Assembly (NCBI GenBank): GCA_913061245.1
Contig: CAJXTO010000004.1
Coordinates: forward strand, 1-29,785
Direction of reading: 5' to 3'
From: an uncultured Oceanospirillales bacterium
Lineage (GTDB): Bacteria > Pseudomonadota > Gammaproteobacteria > Pseudomonadales > Litorivicinaceae
Length of the DNA: 29,785 bases
The position numbers and the translations under genes are program-made. Each line of letters opens with the position of its first letter. Position 1 is the stretch's first letter. Positions 10,354 through 18,805 of this stretch are shown piece by piece. The notes beneath the pieces were generated by a model. It was not told where the DNA came from. It made no database searches and saw nothing but the letters and a program-made list of their open reading frames with translations.

Positions 10354-11427
10354 ATTCAGTGCCTTAAGCACAGCTTCACCCATTGCTTGGCATCCAACGA
10401 TTTCCTCGCCCGATGCACCTGTTGCAATGTCTTTGGTTCTCAATCCAGACGCCAACACCGATTTCACTGCATCCTCAATAGCGAGTGCAGCTTTGGGTTC
10501 GTTCAATGAGTGCAATAGCATCATCGAAACCGACAAGATCGTCGCTAGCGGATTCGCCAAATCTTGGCCAGCAATGTCAGGGGCTGATCCATGGCATGGC
10601 TCGTATAGCCCTTGCTTTTGGCTATTCAACGATGCCGATGGCAACATGCCAATTGATCCAGTAAGCATTGCCGCCGCGTCTGACAGAATGTCTCCAAACA
10701 AATTGCCAGTCACCATCACATCGAATTGTTTGGGTGCGCGAACAAGCTGCATCGCAGCGTTATCGACATACATGTGTGACAACTCAACGTCAGGATATTC
10801 CTGACTCAGACGGTCCATCACTTCACGCCAAAGAACAGTCACCTCAAGAACGTTTGCCTTATCGACAGAACATAACTTCTTGTCTCGCGCCATCGCCGCA
10901 TCAAAAGCGATTCGTCCGATCCGTTCGATCTCTGGCTCAGAATAACGATCCGTGTTGTAACCCACGCGTTGACCGGGCTCTCCCTCAATACCGCGAGGCT
11001 CACCAAAATAAATACCACCAATCAATTCACGGACAATCAGCAGATCAAGCCCACTGACTACCTCTTCCTTTAAGGTCGAAGCAGATGCGAGCTCAGGGTA
11101 CAAAAGTGCCGGTCTCAAATTCGCAAAGAGATCCATGCCTGCACGGATTTTTAATAACCCTTTCTCAGGGCGCTTATCCATTGGAAGGCTATCCCATTTC
11201 GGTCCACCTACAGCGCCCAATAGCACAGCATCTGCATTCTTCGCTTTTGTCAGAGTCTCATCAGGCAGCGGCTCACCGGTTGCATCAATTGCAGCACCGC
11301 CAATCAGACACTGCTCCGTCGATATTCCCAATGCATGCTGTTCATTGACTCGATCAAGAACGCGACCAGCCTCAGCCATAATCTCTGGGCCAATACCATC
11401 ACCCGATAACAAAATAATATTCGGCAT
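10351..11427 (-). CDS. leuB: 3-isopropylmalate dehydrogenase
   Basis: LeuB oxidatively decarboxylates 3-isopropylmalate to 4-methyl-2-oxopentanoate using NAD, the third step of leucine synthesis. At 358 residues it is of normal length. It shows the GDGIGPEI opening, the LLGAVGGPKWD loop, the ELIGGIYFGEPRG segment, and the HGSAPDIAGQ nucleotide-binding stretch near the C-terminus. The ATG has a clear Shine-Dalgarno site six bases upstream that overlaps the leuD stop. It lies directly between leuD and asd, an order shared with pseudomonads. Confidence 0.98.
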   Translation of the reverse strand: MPNIILLSGDGIGPEIMAEAGRVLDRVNEQHALGISTEQCLIGGAAIDATGEPLPDETLTKAKNADAVLLGAVGGPKWDSLPMDKRPEKGLLKIRAGMDLFANLRPALLYPELASASTLKEEVVSGLDLLIVRELIGGIYFGEPRGIEGEPGQRVGYNTDRYSEPEIERIGRIAFDAAMARDKKLCSVDKANVLEVTVLWREVMDRLSQEYPDVELSHMYVDNAAMQLVRAPKQFDVMVTGNLFGDILSDAAAMLTGSIGMLPSASLNSQKQGLYEPCHGSAPDIAGQDLANPLATILSVSMMLLHSLNEPKAALAIEDAVKSVLASGLRTKDIATGASGEEIVGCQAMGEAVLKALN

Positions 11428-11433
11428 CAGTCG

Positions 11434-11439
11434 TCCTTA
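11434..11439 (-). promoter_or_regulatory. leuB ribosome binding site fused to the leuD stop codon
   Basis: TAAGGA on the minus strand joins the leuD stop codon TAA to the Shine-Dalgarno core AAGGA. The core lies six bases before the leuB ATG. A ribosome ending leuD would stop over the initiation site of leuB. Confidence 0.7.
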
Positions 11440-12078
11440 ATCTCGAAATAGCCACGGTGCATCAACAGCACGCTTTGCTTCATACGCCTTAATTGAGTCT
11501 GCGTCTTTGAGTGACAGACCGATCTCATCCAGACCTTCTAACAAACACGTTTTACGGAACGGATCGATGTCGAAAGACGCACTGAATCCTTCTGGCCCCG
11601 TTACAGTCTGTGATTCTAGATCGACTGTGATCTCAATCGGTGTTTCAGCGGTCGCTAACGCGAACAAAGTATCCACTTCACTTTCGGCCAAAACCACAGG
11701 TAACAAGCCATTTTTAAAACTGTTGTTAAAGAAAATATCTGCGTAAGACGGCGCGATTACCGCCTTAAAGCCATATTCGAGAATCGCCCACGGCGCGTGC
11801 TCTCGACTTGATCCGCAGCCAAAATTATCTCGGGCGAGCAAAATACTCGCACCTGAAAAACGTGAATCATTCAGCACAAAATCAGGATTCAAACGGCGCG
11901 TCGCGTGATCCATGCCAGGCTCGCCGGGATCCAGATAACGCCAATCATCAAACAAGTTCACCCCGAATCCTGTCCGCTTAATGGATTTTAGGTACTGCTT
12001 CGGGATGATTTGATCCGTATCGACATTCGAACGATCCAAAGGCACAACCAAACCGGTTTCTTTTACAAACTGCTGCAT
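11437..12078 (-). CDS. leuD: 3-isopropylmalate dehydratase small subunit
   Basis: The small (swivel-domain) subunit of isopropylmalate isomerase, which pairs with LeuC to convert 2-isopropylmalate to 3-isopropylmalate. I chose the ATG at 12078 (213 residues, beginning MQQFVKETGLVVPL). It fits the family and has TAAGGGG six bases upstream. An in-frame start at 12126 would run 16 codons back into leuC and lacks family support. The substrate-loop region FGCGSSREHAPWAI is intact. The gene is 10 bp from the leuC stop, as expected for subunits made in equal amounts. Confidence 0.97.
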   Translation of the reverse strand: MQQFVKETGLVVPLDRSNVDTDQIIPKQYLKSIKRTGFGVNLFDDWRYLDPGEPGMDHATRRLNPDFVLNDSRFSGASILLARDNFGCGSSREHAPWAILEYGFKAVIAPSYADIFFNNSFKNGLLPVVLAESEVDTLFALATAETPIEITVDLESQTVTGPEGFSASFDIDPFRKTCLLEGLDEIGLSLKDADSIKAYEAKRAVDAPWLFRD

Positions 12079-12084
12079 CACTTG

Positions 12085-12091
12085 CCCCTTA
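12085..12091 (-). promoter_or_regulatory. leuD ribosome binding site fused to the leuC stop codon
   Basis: TAAGGGG on the minus strand includes the leuC stop codon and a Shine-Dalgarno core, six bases before the leuD ATG at 12078. This supports that start over the longer reading frame beginning inside leuC. Confidence 0.65.
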
Positions 12092-13504
12092 CAACCATTC
12101 TCTGACGTCAACAAAATGACCAGCAATTGCTGCCGCCGCTGCCATCGCAGGACTCACGAGATGCGTCCGCCCACCAGCACCCTGACGCCCTTCGAAATTC
12201 CGATTCGAGGTTGAAGCACAGTGCTCGCCAGGACCGAGTCGATCAGCATTCATCGCTAAGCACATCGAGCACCCAGGATCCCGCCACTCAAAACCCGCTT
12301 CCCGGAAAATGACGTCCAAGCCTTCTTTCTCAGCTTGCTCTTTCACCAAGCCAGAACCTGGTACGATCATGGCCTGAATCACTGAATCAGCGACTCGCTT
12401 ACCATCAACAACTTTGGCAGCTTCACGTAAGTCTTCGATCCGTGAATTCGTGCACGAACCAATAAAAACACGATCCAAACGAATCGACTCAATCGGCTGA
12501 TCTGCCTCGAGGCCCATGTATTTCAACGCACGCTCGATCGCTCCGCGATCAATCGGATCATCGATTGCTTTGGGATTTGGAACATGACCAGAGATACCAG
12601 TCACCATCTCAGGGTTAGTACCCCATGACACCTGCGGCTCAATCACCGTGCCATCAACGACCACTTCATGGTCAAACTTCGCATCAGAATCACTGACTAA
12701 ATCAGTCCACGCTTCAACTGCACGATCCCAATCGGCACCTTGAGGCGAATAGGGTCGACCTTTAACGTATTCGATAGTCTTCTCATCAACCGCAACCAAT
12801 CCGACGCGTGCGCCTGCCTCAATGGCCATGTTACAGACTGTCATCCGGCCTTCCATCGATAACGACTGGATACCCTCGCCAGCAAACTCAATTGCGCAAC
12901 CAGTTCCACCCGCCGTTCCGATCTGACCAATAATCGCAAGGATCACATCTTTTGCGGTCACACCAAATCCAAGCGGACCTGTCACCGTGACACGCATATT
13001 CTTCATCTTTTTCGCGACGAGACACTGGGTTGCGAGTACATGCTCAACTTCGCTCGTACCAATACCATGAGCGAGTGCACCAAAAGCACCGTGTGTCGCA
13101 GTGTGGCTATCACCACAAACAACTGTCATTCCTGGAAGTGTTGCACCTTGCTCTGGCCCGATCACATGAACGATACCGGCACGTGGATCACCCATCTTAA
13201 ATTGAGTGACACGAAACGCATCACAGTTTTCATCGAGCGTCTGAACCTGCAAACGACTGGTTGGATCTTCAATAGCTGAAACACCTGCTGACTGGTTTTC
13301 AGTTGGAACATTGTGATCCACGGTCGCGAGATTCGCCGCGAGTCTCCAAGGTGTGCGGCCAGCCAGCGAGAGACCCTCAAATGCTTGAGGTGAAGTCACT
13401 TCGTGCAACAGGTGTCGATCGATGTAGATCAACGCACTACCGTCATCTCTCTGTGTTACGAGATGACTATCCCACAGCTTGTCGTATAAGGTGCGACCGG
13501 CCAT
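12089..13504 (-). CDS. leuC: 3-isopropylmalate dehydratase large subunit
   Basis: The large subunit of isopropylmalate isomerase, an aconitase-family enzyme holding a 4Fe-4S cluster. At 471 residues it is of standard length. The three cluster cysteines lie in the GSCTNSR motif and the later DPGCSMCLAMN motif. The VCGDSHTATHGAFG segment and the N-terminal TLYDKLWDSH are typical. A strong ribosome binding site (AAGGAG) lies six bases before the ATG. The 66-bp gap upstream separates it from the MFS gene and should hold the promoter for leuC and what follows. I see only a weak candidate there (TTGGTC and TAAACT, 15 bp apart) and no leucine-rich leader peptide or attenuator. Confidence 0.98.
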   Translation of the reverse strand: MAGRTLYDKLWDSHLVTQRDDGSALIYIDRHLLHEVTSPQAFEGLSLAGRTPWRLAANLATVDHNVPTENQSAGVSAIEDPTSRLQVQTLDENCDAFRVTQFKMGDPRAGIVHVIGPEQGATLPGMTVVCGDSHTATHGAFGALAHGIGTSEVEHVLATQCLVAKKMKNMRVTVTGPLGFGVTAKDVILAIIGQIGTAGGTGCAIEFAGEGIQSLSMEGRMTVCNMAIEAGARVGLVAVDEKTIEYVKGRPYSPQGADWDRAVEAWTDLVSDSDAKFDHEVVVDGTVIEPQVSWGTNPEMVTGISGHVPNPKAIDDPIDRGAIERALKYMGLEADQPIESIRLDRVFIGSCTNSRIEDLREAAKVVDGKRVADSVIQAMIVPGSGLVKEQAEKEGLDVIFREAGFEWRDPGCSMCLAMNADRLGPGEHCASTSNRNFEGRQGAGGRTHLVSPAMAAAAAIAGHFVDVREWL

Positions 13505-13570
13505 TTCAATCTCCTTGGAAAAATAAGCCCGACAGTTTATCAGAAATCCAGCCAGACCAAAGGATCTCGA

Positions 13571-14734
13571 CTAGAAAGATTGCGCCCCAAGTCGCGCATC
13601 TCGGAGACTGAACCAGGCAATGACCGCGGTGCAACCTGTGATCAAACTTGCACATAGAAAAGTCGCGCTTCCACCGAGTGATTCCCATGCAATCCCAGAT
13701 AAGGTTGCACCTAAAGACCCACCAATCCCAAAAACACATCCGCTATACAAAGCCATCCCTCGACCGGAAAGCTTGCCTGGGAACCAACGGCGAATGAATT
13801 CGATACTCACAGAATGAATTGCTCCGAAAGTGAATGCATGCAAAAGCTGCAACACAATCACTAACCACACCACATCAGGATAGGCTCCGATCAATAACCA
13901 TCGCATCGATCCGAGTACTAGTGATACAACGAGCAGGAAGCGAAGATCGAGCGTTCGAATAAACCGCGGCAAAACGAAAAATAGAATTACTTCAGCAAAC
14001 ACGCCTAGCGCCCACAACTGGCCCGCTTGAAATGCACTGTATCCATGATCCTGCACGTAAAGGGTAAAAAATACGTTCAAGGGTCCATGCGTGAGCTGGT
14101 TCAAAGAGGCAACGACGAAAAATATCAGAACCGATGGGTTAGCCAGCCGAGCCCCTATCCCCTCACCACTCTCATCTGGGGAATGGGTATGCACATGTGC
14201 TGGCAGCGTCATGGAGATCGCTGCAGAGATCATTAATCCAGCAATAATCAACCACGGCAGAATTCCATAGTCGACGTCAGAAAATAGCCAGCCCGAGGCT
14301 AGCATCATGATGATGAAGCCAATTGAACCCCAGACGCGGATTGACGAGTATCGGTGATGATTTTCAGCCAGATACTCAAGCGTCAAGGTATCAAACTGAG
14401 CGATGATGGCATTCCAAAACACGCCAAACAGAGCCAGCGCGAGACAAAGGCCTAAAAAGTCGAGATCAAGCAGCAGTAACCCAGCAGCCAATGTCGATCC
14501 AATAATGCCAATCTGAACCACACGAAGTCGATTGGGAAGCAAATCGCCGAGCGTACCCCAGAGATAAGGCGCAATAATTTTTGAACCGGTGAGAACGCCA
14601 ATTGCGATGCCGATTTCGGCCGCACTAAATCCCAGTGACTGAAAAAACGGGCCGAACCATCCAATACTCAGAGCAACAACCGCGAAATACAAACCATATA
14701 AACTGCCAAGCCGAACACTTGGCACTGGCGTCAT
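13571..14734 (-). CDS. MFS transporter, HcaT/3-phenylpropionate-transporter-like
   Basis: A 387-residue polytopic protein with about 12 hydrophobic segments and a central loop near residue 195, the layout of the major facilitator superfamily. The opening (LYGLYFAVVALSIGWFGPFFQSLG), the GxxxA-rich second helix and the late helix with HSVSIEFIRRWFPG resemble the HcaT / MFS_1-like branch. E. coli HcaT is a putative 3-phenylpropionate importer. The substrate here cannot be read from sequence. A similar transporter gene next to aroC is known in pseudomonads. The start is ATG at 14734, overlapping the aroC stop as TGATG; a GTG one codon upstream (14737) is equally possible. Confidence 0.82.
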   Translation of the reverse strand: MTPVPSVRLGSLYGLYFAVVALSIGWFGPFFQSLGFSAAEIGIAIGVLTGSKIIAPYLWGTLGDLLPNRLRVVQIGIIGSTLAAGLLLLDLDFLGLCLALALFGVFWNAIIAQFDTLTLEYLAENHHRYSSIRVWGSIGFIIMMLASGWLFSDVDYGILPWLIIAGLMISAAISMTLPAHVHTHSPDESGEGIGARLANPSVLIFFVVASLNQLTHGPLNVFFTLYVQDHGYSAFQAGQLWALGVFAEVILFFVLPRFIRTLDLRFLLVVSLVLGSMRWLLIGAYPDVVWLVIVLQLLHAFTFGAIHSVSIEFIRRWFPGKLSGRGMALYSGCVFGIGGSLGATLSGIAWESLGGSATFLCASLITGCTAVIAWFSLRDARLGAQSF

Positions 14735-15837
14735 CACGTCGATGCGAATCCCGGAATAACTGGTGTATCGGTCACTACGTGACCATTTTGCCCGCGGTTG
14801 CGGAGCGCATGATCTAGGAGTACCAGCGCGACCATCGCTTCTGCGATTGGCGTTGCACGAATACCGACACAGGGATCGTGGCGACCTTTAGTGATGACGT
14901 CTGTCACTTCACCCTGCTTGTTGATCGTTTTACCTGGCGTCGTTATCGAACTGGTTGGCTTCAAGGCCAAATGCGCGACGAGTGGCTGTCCTGTGCTAAT
15001 ACCCCCAAGGACACCACCGGCATTATTGGTGAGAAATCCATCCGGCGTCATGACATCGCGATGCTCAGAACCGCGCCGATTCACAACAGCCATACCCTCT
15101 CCAATTTCGACCCCTTTCACCGCATTAATCGACATCAATGCGTGAGCGATGTCAGCATCCAATCGGTCAAAAACGGGCTCACCCCATCCTGGCGGTAACC
15201 CTTCGGCAACGACAGTCAATCGGGCACCGATGGAGTCTTCATCACGTCGCAACTGATCCATATAGGCTTCGAGCTCCTCTATCCGATCTGGATCAGGGCT
15301 AAAGAATGGATTGGCATCGACAATCGACCAGTCTTTGATCTCACATGTGATCGGGCCGAGTTGAGTCAAACAACCGCGGACTTTGACTGAGAAAAGCTGC
15401 GCTAATACTTTCTTTGCAATCGCTCCCGCTGCCACTCGCATCGCTGTCTCACGCGCAGAACTCCGACCCCCTCCGCGGTAATCACGAATTCCATACTTGT
15501 GCTCATAGGTATAATCAGCATGCGCCGGACGAAACACATCTTTGATATTTGAATAATCTTTCGAACGTTGATCTGTATTTCGGATCAAAAGCGCAATCGG
15601 TGTCCCAGTTGTCATTCCCTCAAACACACCAGACAAAATCTCAACTTCATCAGCCTCACGCCGCTGTGTTGTGTGTTTACTCTGACCCGGCTTTCTGCGA
15701 TCTAGATCGACCTGGAGATCTTCAACTGAAAGCGGGATTTGAGGAGGACACCCATCAACAACAGCAACCAAGCCAGGACCGTGGCTCTCACCTGCCGTCG
15801 AGACTGTAAATAAAGTGCCGAATGTATTCCCGCTCAT
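14734..15837 (-). CDS. aroC: Chorismate synthase
   Basis: Chorismate synthase makes chorismate from 5-enolpyruvylshikimate 3-phosphate with reduced FMN, the last common step to aromatic amino acids and folate. At 367 residues it is of normal length. It shows the TAGESHGPG signature near the N-terminus, the RGGGRSSARETA stretch, and the GRHDPCVGIRA motif near the C-terminus. The ATG follows the prmB stop by 12 bp with a weak GGA site. The prmB-aroC pairing is conserved in gammaproteobacteria including E. coli. The gene supplies chorismate for trpFBA and folC, which lie further along the same strand. Confidence 0.98.
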   Translation of the reverse strand: MSGNTFGTLFTVSTAGESHGPGLVAVVDGCPPQIPLSVEDLQVDLDRRKPGQSKHTTQRREADEVEILSGVFEGMTTGTPIALLIRNTDQRSKDYSNIKDVFRPAHADYTYEHKYGIRDYRGGGRSSARETAMRVAAGAIAKKVLAQLFSVKVRGCLTQLGPITCEIKDWSIVDANPFFSPDPDRIEELEAYMDQLRRDEDSIGARLTVVAEGLPPGWGEPVFDRLDADIAHALMSINAVKGVEIGEGMAVVNRRGSEHRDVMTPDGFLTNNAGGVLGGISTGQPLVAHLALKPTSSITTPGKTINKQGEVTDVITKGRHDPCVGIRATPIAEAMVALVLLDHALRNRGQNGHVVTDTPVIPGFAST

Positions 15838-15849
15838 ATGTATTTCCGA

Positions 15850-16758
15850 TTAAAACGCCGAGTATAACGTGTTCAGTTCATGCTTTGAGAGCACGCAAAC
15901 ACCATGCCCTCCAAATTCGAATTCGAGCCATTGTACAGGCTCACCGGTCCGCGCGGTGACTTCACGATCAAGAAGCCCCCAAGTGTTACCAACCTCGAGG
16001 ATCATAATTCCATCGTCAGATAACCAATCAGACGCCTGACTCAGAAGACGTCTCACAAGCTCCAGTCCATCGTCACCAGATGCTAGCGCGACTTCTGGCT
16101 CTTTACGGTATTCCGGGGGCAGGTCAGCCATATCCTCCGCATCGACGTAGGGTGGATTGCAAATAATCACATCAAAACTGTCATCGAAGAGATCATCGAA
16201 ACCATCCGACTGAATTACTTCAAGCCGATCTCCGGCCTGGTGAAAATCAACATTTTCACGCGCGACCTCACAGGCCCCCGACTCAATATCAGCTAACACC
16301 CCCGTGCTCTCAGGAAATGTCAGTGCAGTCGTGATCCCAAGACATCCAGACCCAGTACACAAGTCGAGGAAGCGAATCGGTCGATCAATTGGCGCATCAA
16401 ACCAAGGCTTAAATTCAGTTTCAATGAGCTCAAAAATCGGACTTCGAGGAATCAGTACACGCTCATCAACAATGAATGGAAGGCCGGCATACCATGCCTT
16501 CTTGGTCAGATACGGAACAGGAATCCGTTCGTGCACCCGTTTCTCAATTAAATCCATCACATGACGCCGCTCGTCAGATGTGAGCTTCGCGTCGAGTAAG
16601 CGTTCATCACCATCTGGCGGCAACGACAGCGCGCCGAAAATTAAAGCGAGTGCCTCATCCCACAACGAGTCGGTGCCGTGCCCGAGCTCGATCGGATAAC
16701 GCCCGAATTCAGAGAGTGCAAATCGAAGAAAGTCGCGAATGGTAAGAAGTTCTGTCAT
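15850..16758 (-). CDS. prmB: Ribosomal protein L3 N5-glutamine methyltransferase
   Basis: PrmB methylates a glutamine of ribosomal protein L3 (Gln150 in E. coli), helping large-subunit assembly. At 302 residues it is close to the usual size. It has the SAM-binding motif LDLCTGSGCLG (about residues 131-141) and the catalytic NPPY tetrapeptide (201-204) that binds the glutamine amide. An N-terminal helical domain precedes these. The related PrmC (release-factor methylase) has the same motif, but the location before aroC and divergent from smrB is that of prmB in E. coli and pseudomonads. No Shine-Dalgarno sequence is visible before the ATG; see the promoter entry. Confidence 0.95.
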   Translation of the reverse strand: MTELLTIRDFLRFALSEFGRYPIELGHGTDSLWDEALALIFGALSLPPDGDERLLDAKLTSDERRHVMDLIEKRVHERIPVPYLTKKAWYAGLPFIVDERVLIPRSPIFELIETEFKPWFDAPIDRPIRFLDLCTGSGCLGITTALTFPESTGVLADIESGACEVARENVDFHQAGDRLEVIQSDGFDDLFDDSFDVIICNPPYVDAEDMADLPPEYRKEPEVALASGDDGLELVRRLLSQASDWLSDDGIMILEVGNTWGLLDREVTARTGEPVQWLEFEFGGHGVCVLSKHELNTLYSAF

Positions 16759-16764
16759 GGCGGA

Positions 16765-16793
16765 AGACTAGACAGATGATGCTTTGAGAGCAA
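16765..16793 (-). promoter_or_regulatory. Weak candidate promoter for prmB-aroC
   Basis: On the minus strand, TTGCTC (16793-16788) and TAGTCT (16770-16765) lie 17 bp apart, with the -10 element ending six bases before the prmB ATG. Each hexamer matches the sigma-70 consensus at three of six positions only. If real, transcription would begin at or next to the start codon. Confidence 0.25.
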
Positions 16794-16800
16794 GAAGACT

Positions 16801-16828
16801 TTGAAAGTTTGGATTCACACCCTATGGT
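16801..16828 (+). promoter_or_regulatory. Candidate sigma-70 promoter for smrB
   Basis: TTGAAA (16801-16806, five of six consensus positions) and TATGGT (16823-16828, four of six) are 16 bp apart in the 76-bp gap between the divergent prmB and smrB. The -10 element ends six bases before the smrB ATG at 16835, so the predicted transcript starts at about the first base of the gene. No Shine-Dalgarno sequence is present. Confidence 0.5.
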
Positions 16829-16834
16829 TACGAG

Positions 16835-17392
16835 ATGTCTGACGATTCATTTAAATCATTAATGCAAGAGACGGGAGTCGAGCCAATCGAGCGAGACGTC
16901 CGTATCCGCCCTAAAAAGGTGCTCTCTTCCGATGAAATCGAGACAGCCCGTGCTCGCGCTGAAGATACAGTCGTCGCTCGAGCTCATCATGGCTTATCGA
17001 CTGAAGAACCGCCTCCCATCGATCCCCTAAAGCCCCTCGAATATGTGGCTTATGAGGTTGACCGTAGAGTTCTCGGCTTACTCGATGAGGCGCCCTTCCC
17101 GGCGCAATATGAAATCGATCTGCACGGCTACACAGTTGATGAAGCTGCCTACGCAATCACAGCACTTTTTCAGACCATCAGAGAGCGTCGCCTGACACAT
17201 ATTCGTATTACTCACGGAGTCGGACGGCACAGTAAAGATGGACGCCCACTACTCAAGGCCTACGTGAATCGGTGGTTGAAGAACAATCCTGACATTGTCG
17301 CGTTTGCTAGCGCTCGGCGCTCAGATGGGGGTGTGGGTGTAGTGAACGCAGTGACAAGCGGTCTTTTTGATGACCGCTGGGAACGAACCTAA
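16835..17392 (+). CDS. smrB: Smr-domain endonuclease SmrB
   Basis: The only complete plus-strand gene, 185 residues. A charged N-terminal region (1-90) precedes a C-terminal Smr domain with DLHG at residues 95-98 and HGVG at 127-130, ending in the GGVGVVNA turn. In E. coli SmrB is recruited to collided ribosomes and cuts the mRNA between them, starting ribosome rescue. The position divergent from prmB-aroC is the same as in E. coli, which supports SmrB over other Smr proteins. The stop codon abuts the end of der on the other strand with no spacer. The ATG lacks a Shine-Dalgarno sequence and may start a leaderless mRNA. Confidence 0.9.
   Translation: MSDDSFKSLMQETGVEPIERDVRIRPKKVLSSDEIETARARAEDTVVARAHHGLSTEEPPPIDPLKPLEYVAYEVDRRVLGLLDEAPFPAQYEIDLHGYTVDEAAYAITALFQTIRERRLTHIRITHGVGRHSKDGRPLLKAYVNRWLKNNPDIVAFASARRSDGGVGVVNAVTSGLFDDRWERT
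17357..17378. terminator. Small hairpin at the smrB/der convergence
   Basis: AGCGGTC (17357-17363) and GACCGCT (17372-17378) form a perfect 7-bp stem with an 8-base loop, inside the last codons of smrB. A run of five T follows on the plus strand but only some 18 bases beyond the stem, and no T-run follows on the minus strand. It is therefore not a classical intrinsic terminator, and termination is only a possible role. Confidence 0.25.
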
Positions 17393-18805
17393 TTACTTTT
17401 TCTGTTTCACAAATTTCATCAAACGACGCTTACGCTGGATTTGACGATCAGTGAGTTTATTTTTACGCCCTGCAAACGGATTCTCACCTGATTTGAATTC
17501 AATCTTGACGGGTGATCCTGTGATATTTAGCACCCGACGATAGATATTCTCCAAATACCGTCGATAGGCTTCTGGCACATCTTTGGTTTGATTCCCGTGA
17601 ATGATGATTCGAGGGGGGTTCATACCCCCTTGGTGTGCATAGCGCAGCTTGATCCGTCGACCACGCACAAGCGGTGGTTGGTGATCAGCAACCGCATCTT
17701 CCAAAATTCGCGTGAGCACATTGGTTGAGAATTTCGTTGTAGCCGCTTCATACGCCTCTTTGATCGAGCCGTACAAGTCGCCGACTCCGGTTCCATGGAG
17801 TGCCGAAATATAGTGAATTTTCGCCCAAGGGATAAAACTCAGTCGACGCTTTAATGTCTCACGAATTTTTTCTCGTACATCAGGATCTAGGTGATCCCAT
17901 TTGTTGACAGCAACAACCAATGCACGACCGGCATCAACGACGGTTCCCATCAAGTGCATGTCTTGCTCAACGAGGCCTTCTTGGGCGTCAACAACTAAGA
18001 TCACAACATGCGAGTCTTCAATGGCCTGAAGGGTTTTCACAATCGAAAACTTTTCGACTGTCTCACTCACGCGTCCGCGACGACGGACACCTGCTGTATC
18101 AATAAGTGTGTAGGTTTCATCATGACGCTCATACGGGATATAGATTGAATCTCGGGTTGTACCGGGTAAATCAAAAACAACGACCCGGTCTTCACCGAGC
18201 ATACGGTTCACAAGCGTTGATTTTCCAACGTTCGGACGGCCGACAACGCCAATACGAATCCCTGGTGCATTTTGACGCTCGGCATTTGCATCGACTGGGT
18301 CGACATCAAGCAGACCAAAATGTTCAAGCAACTGATCACTCAGCGCACCGACTCCGCGGCCATGGGATGCAGCGATTGCCTGTGGTTCACCAAAACCAAG
18401 CGCATAAAAGTCGGCTAAGGCAACATCTGCATTCTGGCCATCGATTTTATTCGCGACGAGCCAAACTGGTTTATCTGTTCTGCGAAGCATATCGGCAACT
18501 GTTTGATCCGAGGCTGCAACGCCACTGGCCGCATCGACCATAAAGACTACTGCGTCGGCTTCTTCAATCGCAGCTTTGGATTGCTCAGCCATTGCTGCAT
18601 CAATTCCAGCCTCACCACCGGTCAGTCCGCCAGTATCAATCAAAAGAAACGGATGACCAGACAACAGGGCACGCCCGTATTTCCGGTCGCGGGTTAAGCC
18701 TGCATAATCCGCAACTAGCGCGTCACGGCTTCGCGTGAGTCGATTGAATAAGGTTGATTTACCAACATTGGGGCGACCAACGAGGGCAATGACAGGAGTG
18801 TTCAA
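17393..18805 (-). CDS. der: Ribosome assembly GTPase Der (EngA)
   Basis: An essential GTPase with two consecutive G domains that helps mature the 50S ribosomal subunit. Both P-loops (GRPNVGKST, near residues 10 and 188) are present. So are DTGGLTG and NKID of the first G domain, DTAGVRRRGRV and NKWD of the second, and a C-terminal KH-like domain with a basic tail. At 470 residues it is of normal length. The start appears to be TTG, overlapping the bamB stop as TTGA, with GGAAG seven bases upstream. No ATG lies near the conserved N-terminus. The bamB-der pairing is conserved in gammaproteobacteria. Confidence 0.97.
   Translation of the reverse strand: MNTPVIALVGRPNVGKSTLFNRLTRSRDALVADYAGLTRDRKYGRALLSGHPFLLIDTGGLTGGEAGIDAAMAEQSKAAIEEADAVVFMVDAASGVAASDQTVADMLRRTDKPVWLVANKIDGQNADVALADFYALGFGEPQAIAASHGRGVGALSDQLLEHFGLLDVDPVDANAERQNAPGIRIGVVGRPNVGKSTLVNRMLGEDRVVVFDLPGTTRDSIYIPYERHDETYTLIDTAGVRRRGRVSETVEKFSIVKTLQAIEDSHVVILVVDAQEGLVEQDMHLMGTVVDAGRALVVAVNKWDHLDPDVREKIRETLKRRLSFIPWAKIHYISALHGTGVGDLYGSIKEAYEAATTKFSTNVLTRILEDAVADHQPPLVRGRRIKLRYAHQGGMNPPRIIIHGNQTKDVPEAYRRYLENIYRRVLNITGSPVKIEFKSGENPFAGRKNKLTDRQIQRKRRLMKFVKQKK

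Noticed and set aside
12079..12126. Longer leuD start inside leuC
   Set aside because: The added 16 residues are atypical, and the ATG at 12078 has a ribosome binding site at the same six-base spacing as its neighbours.
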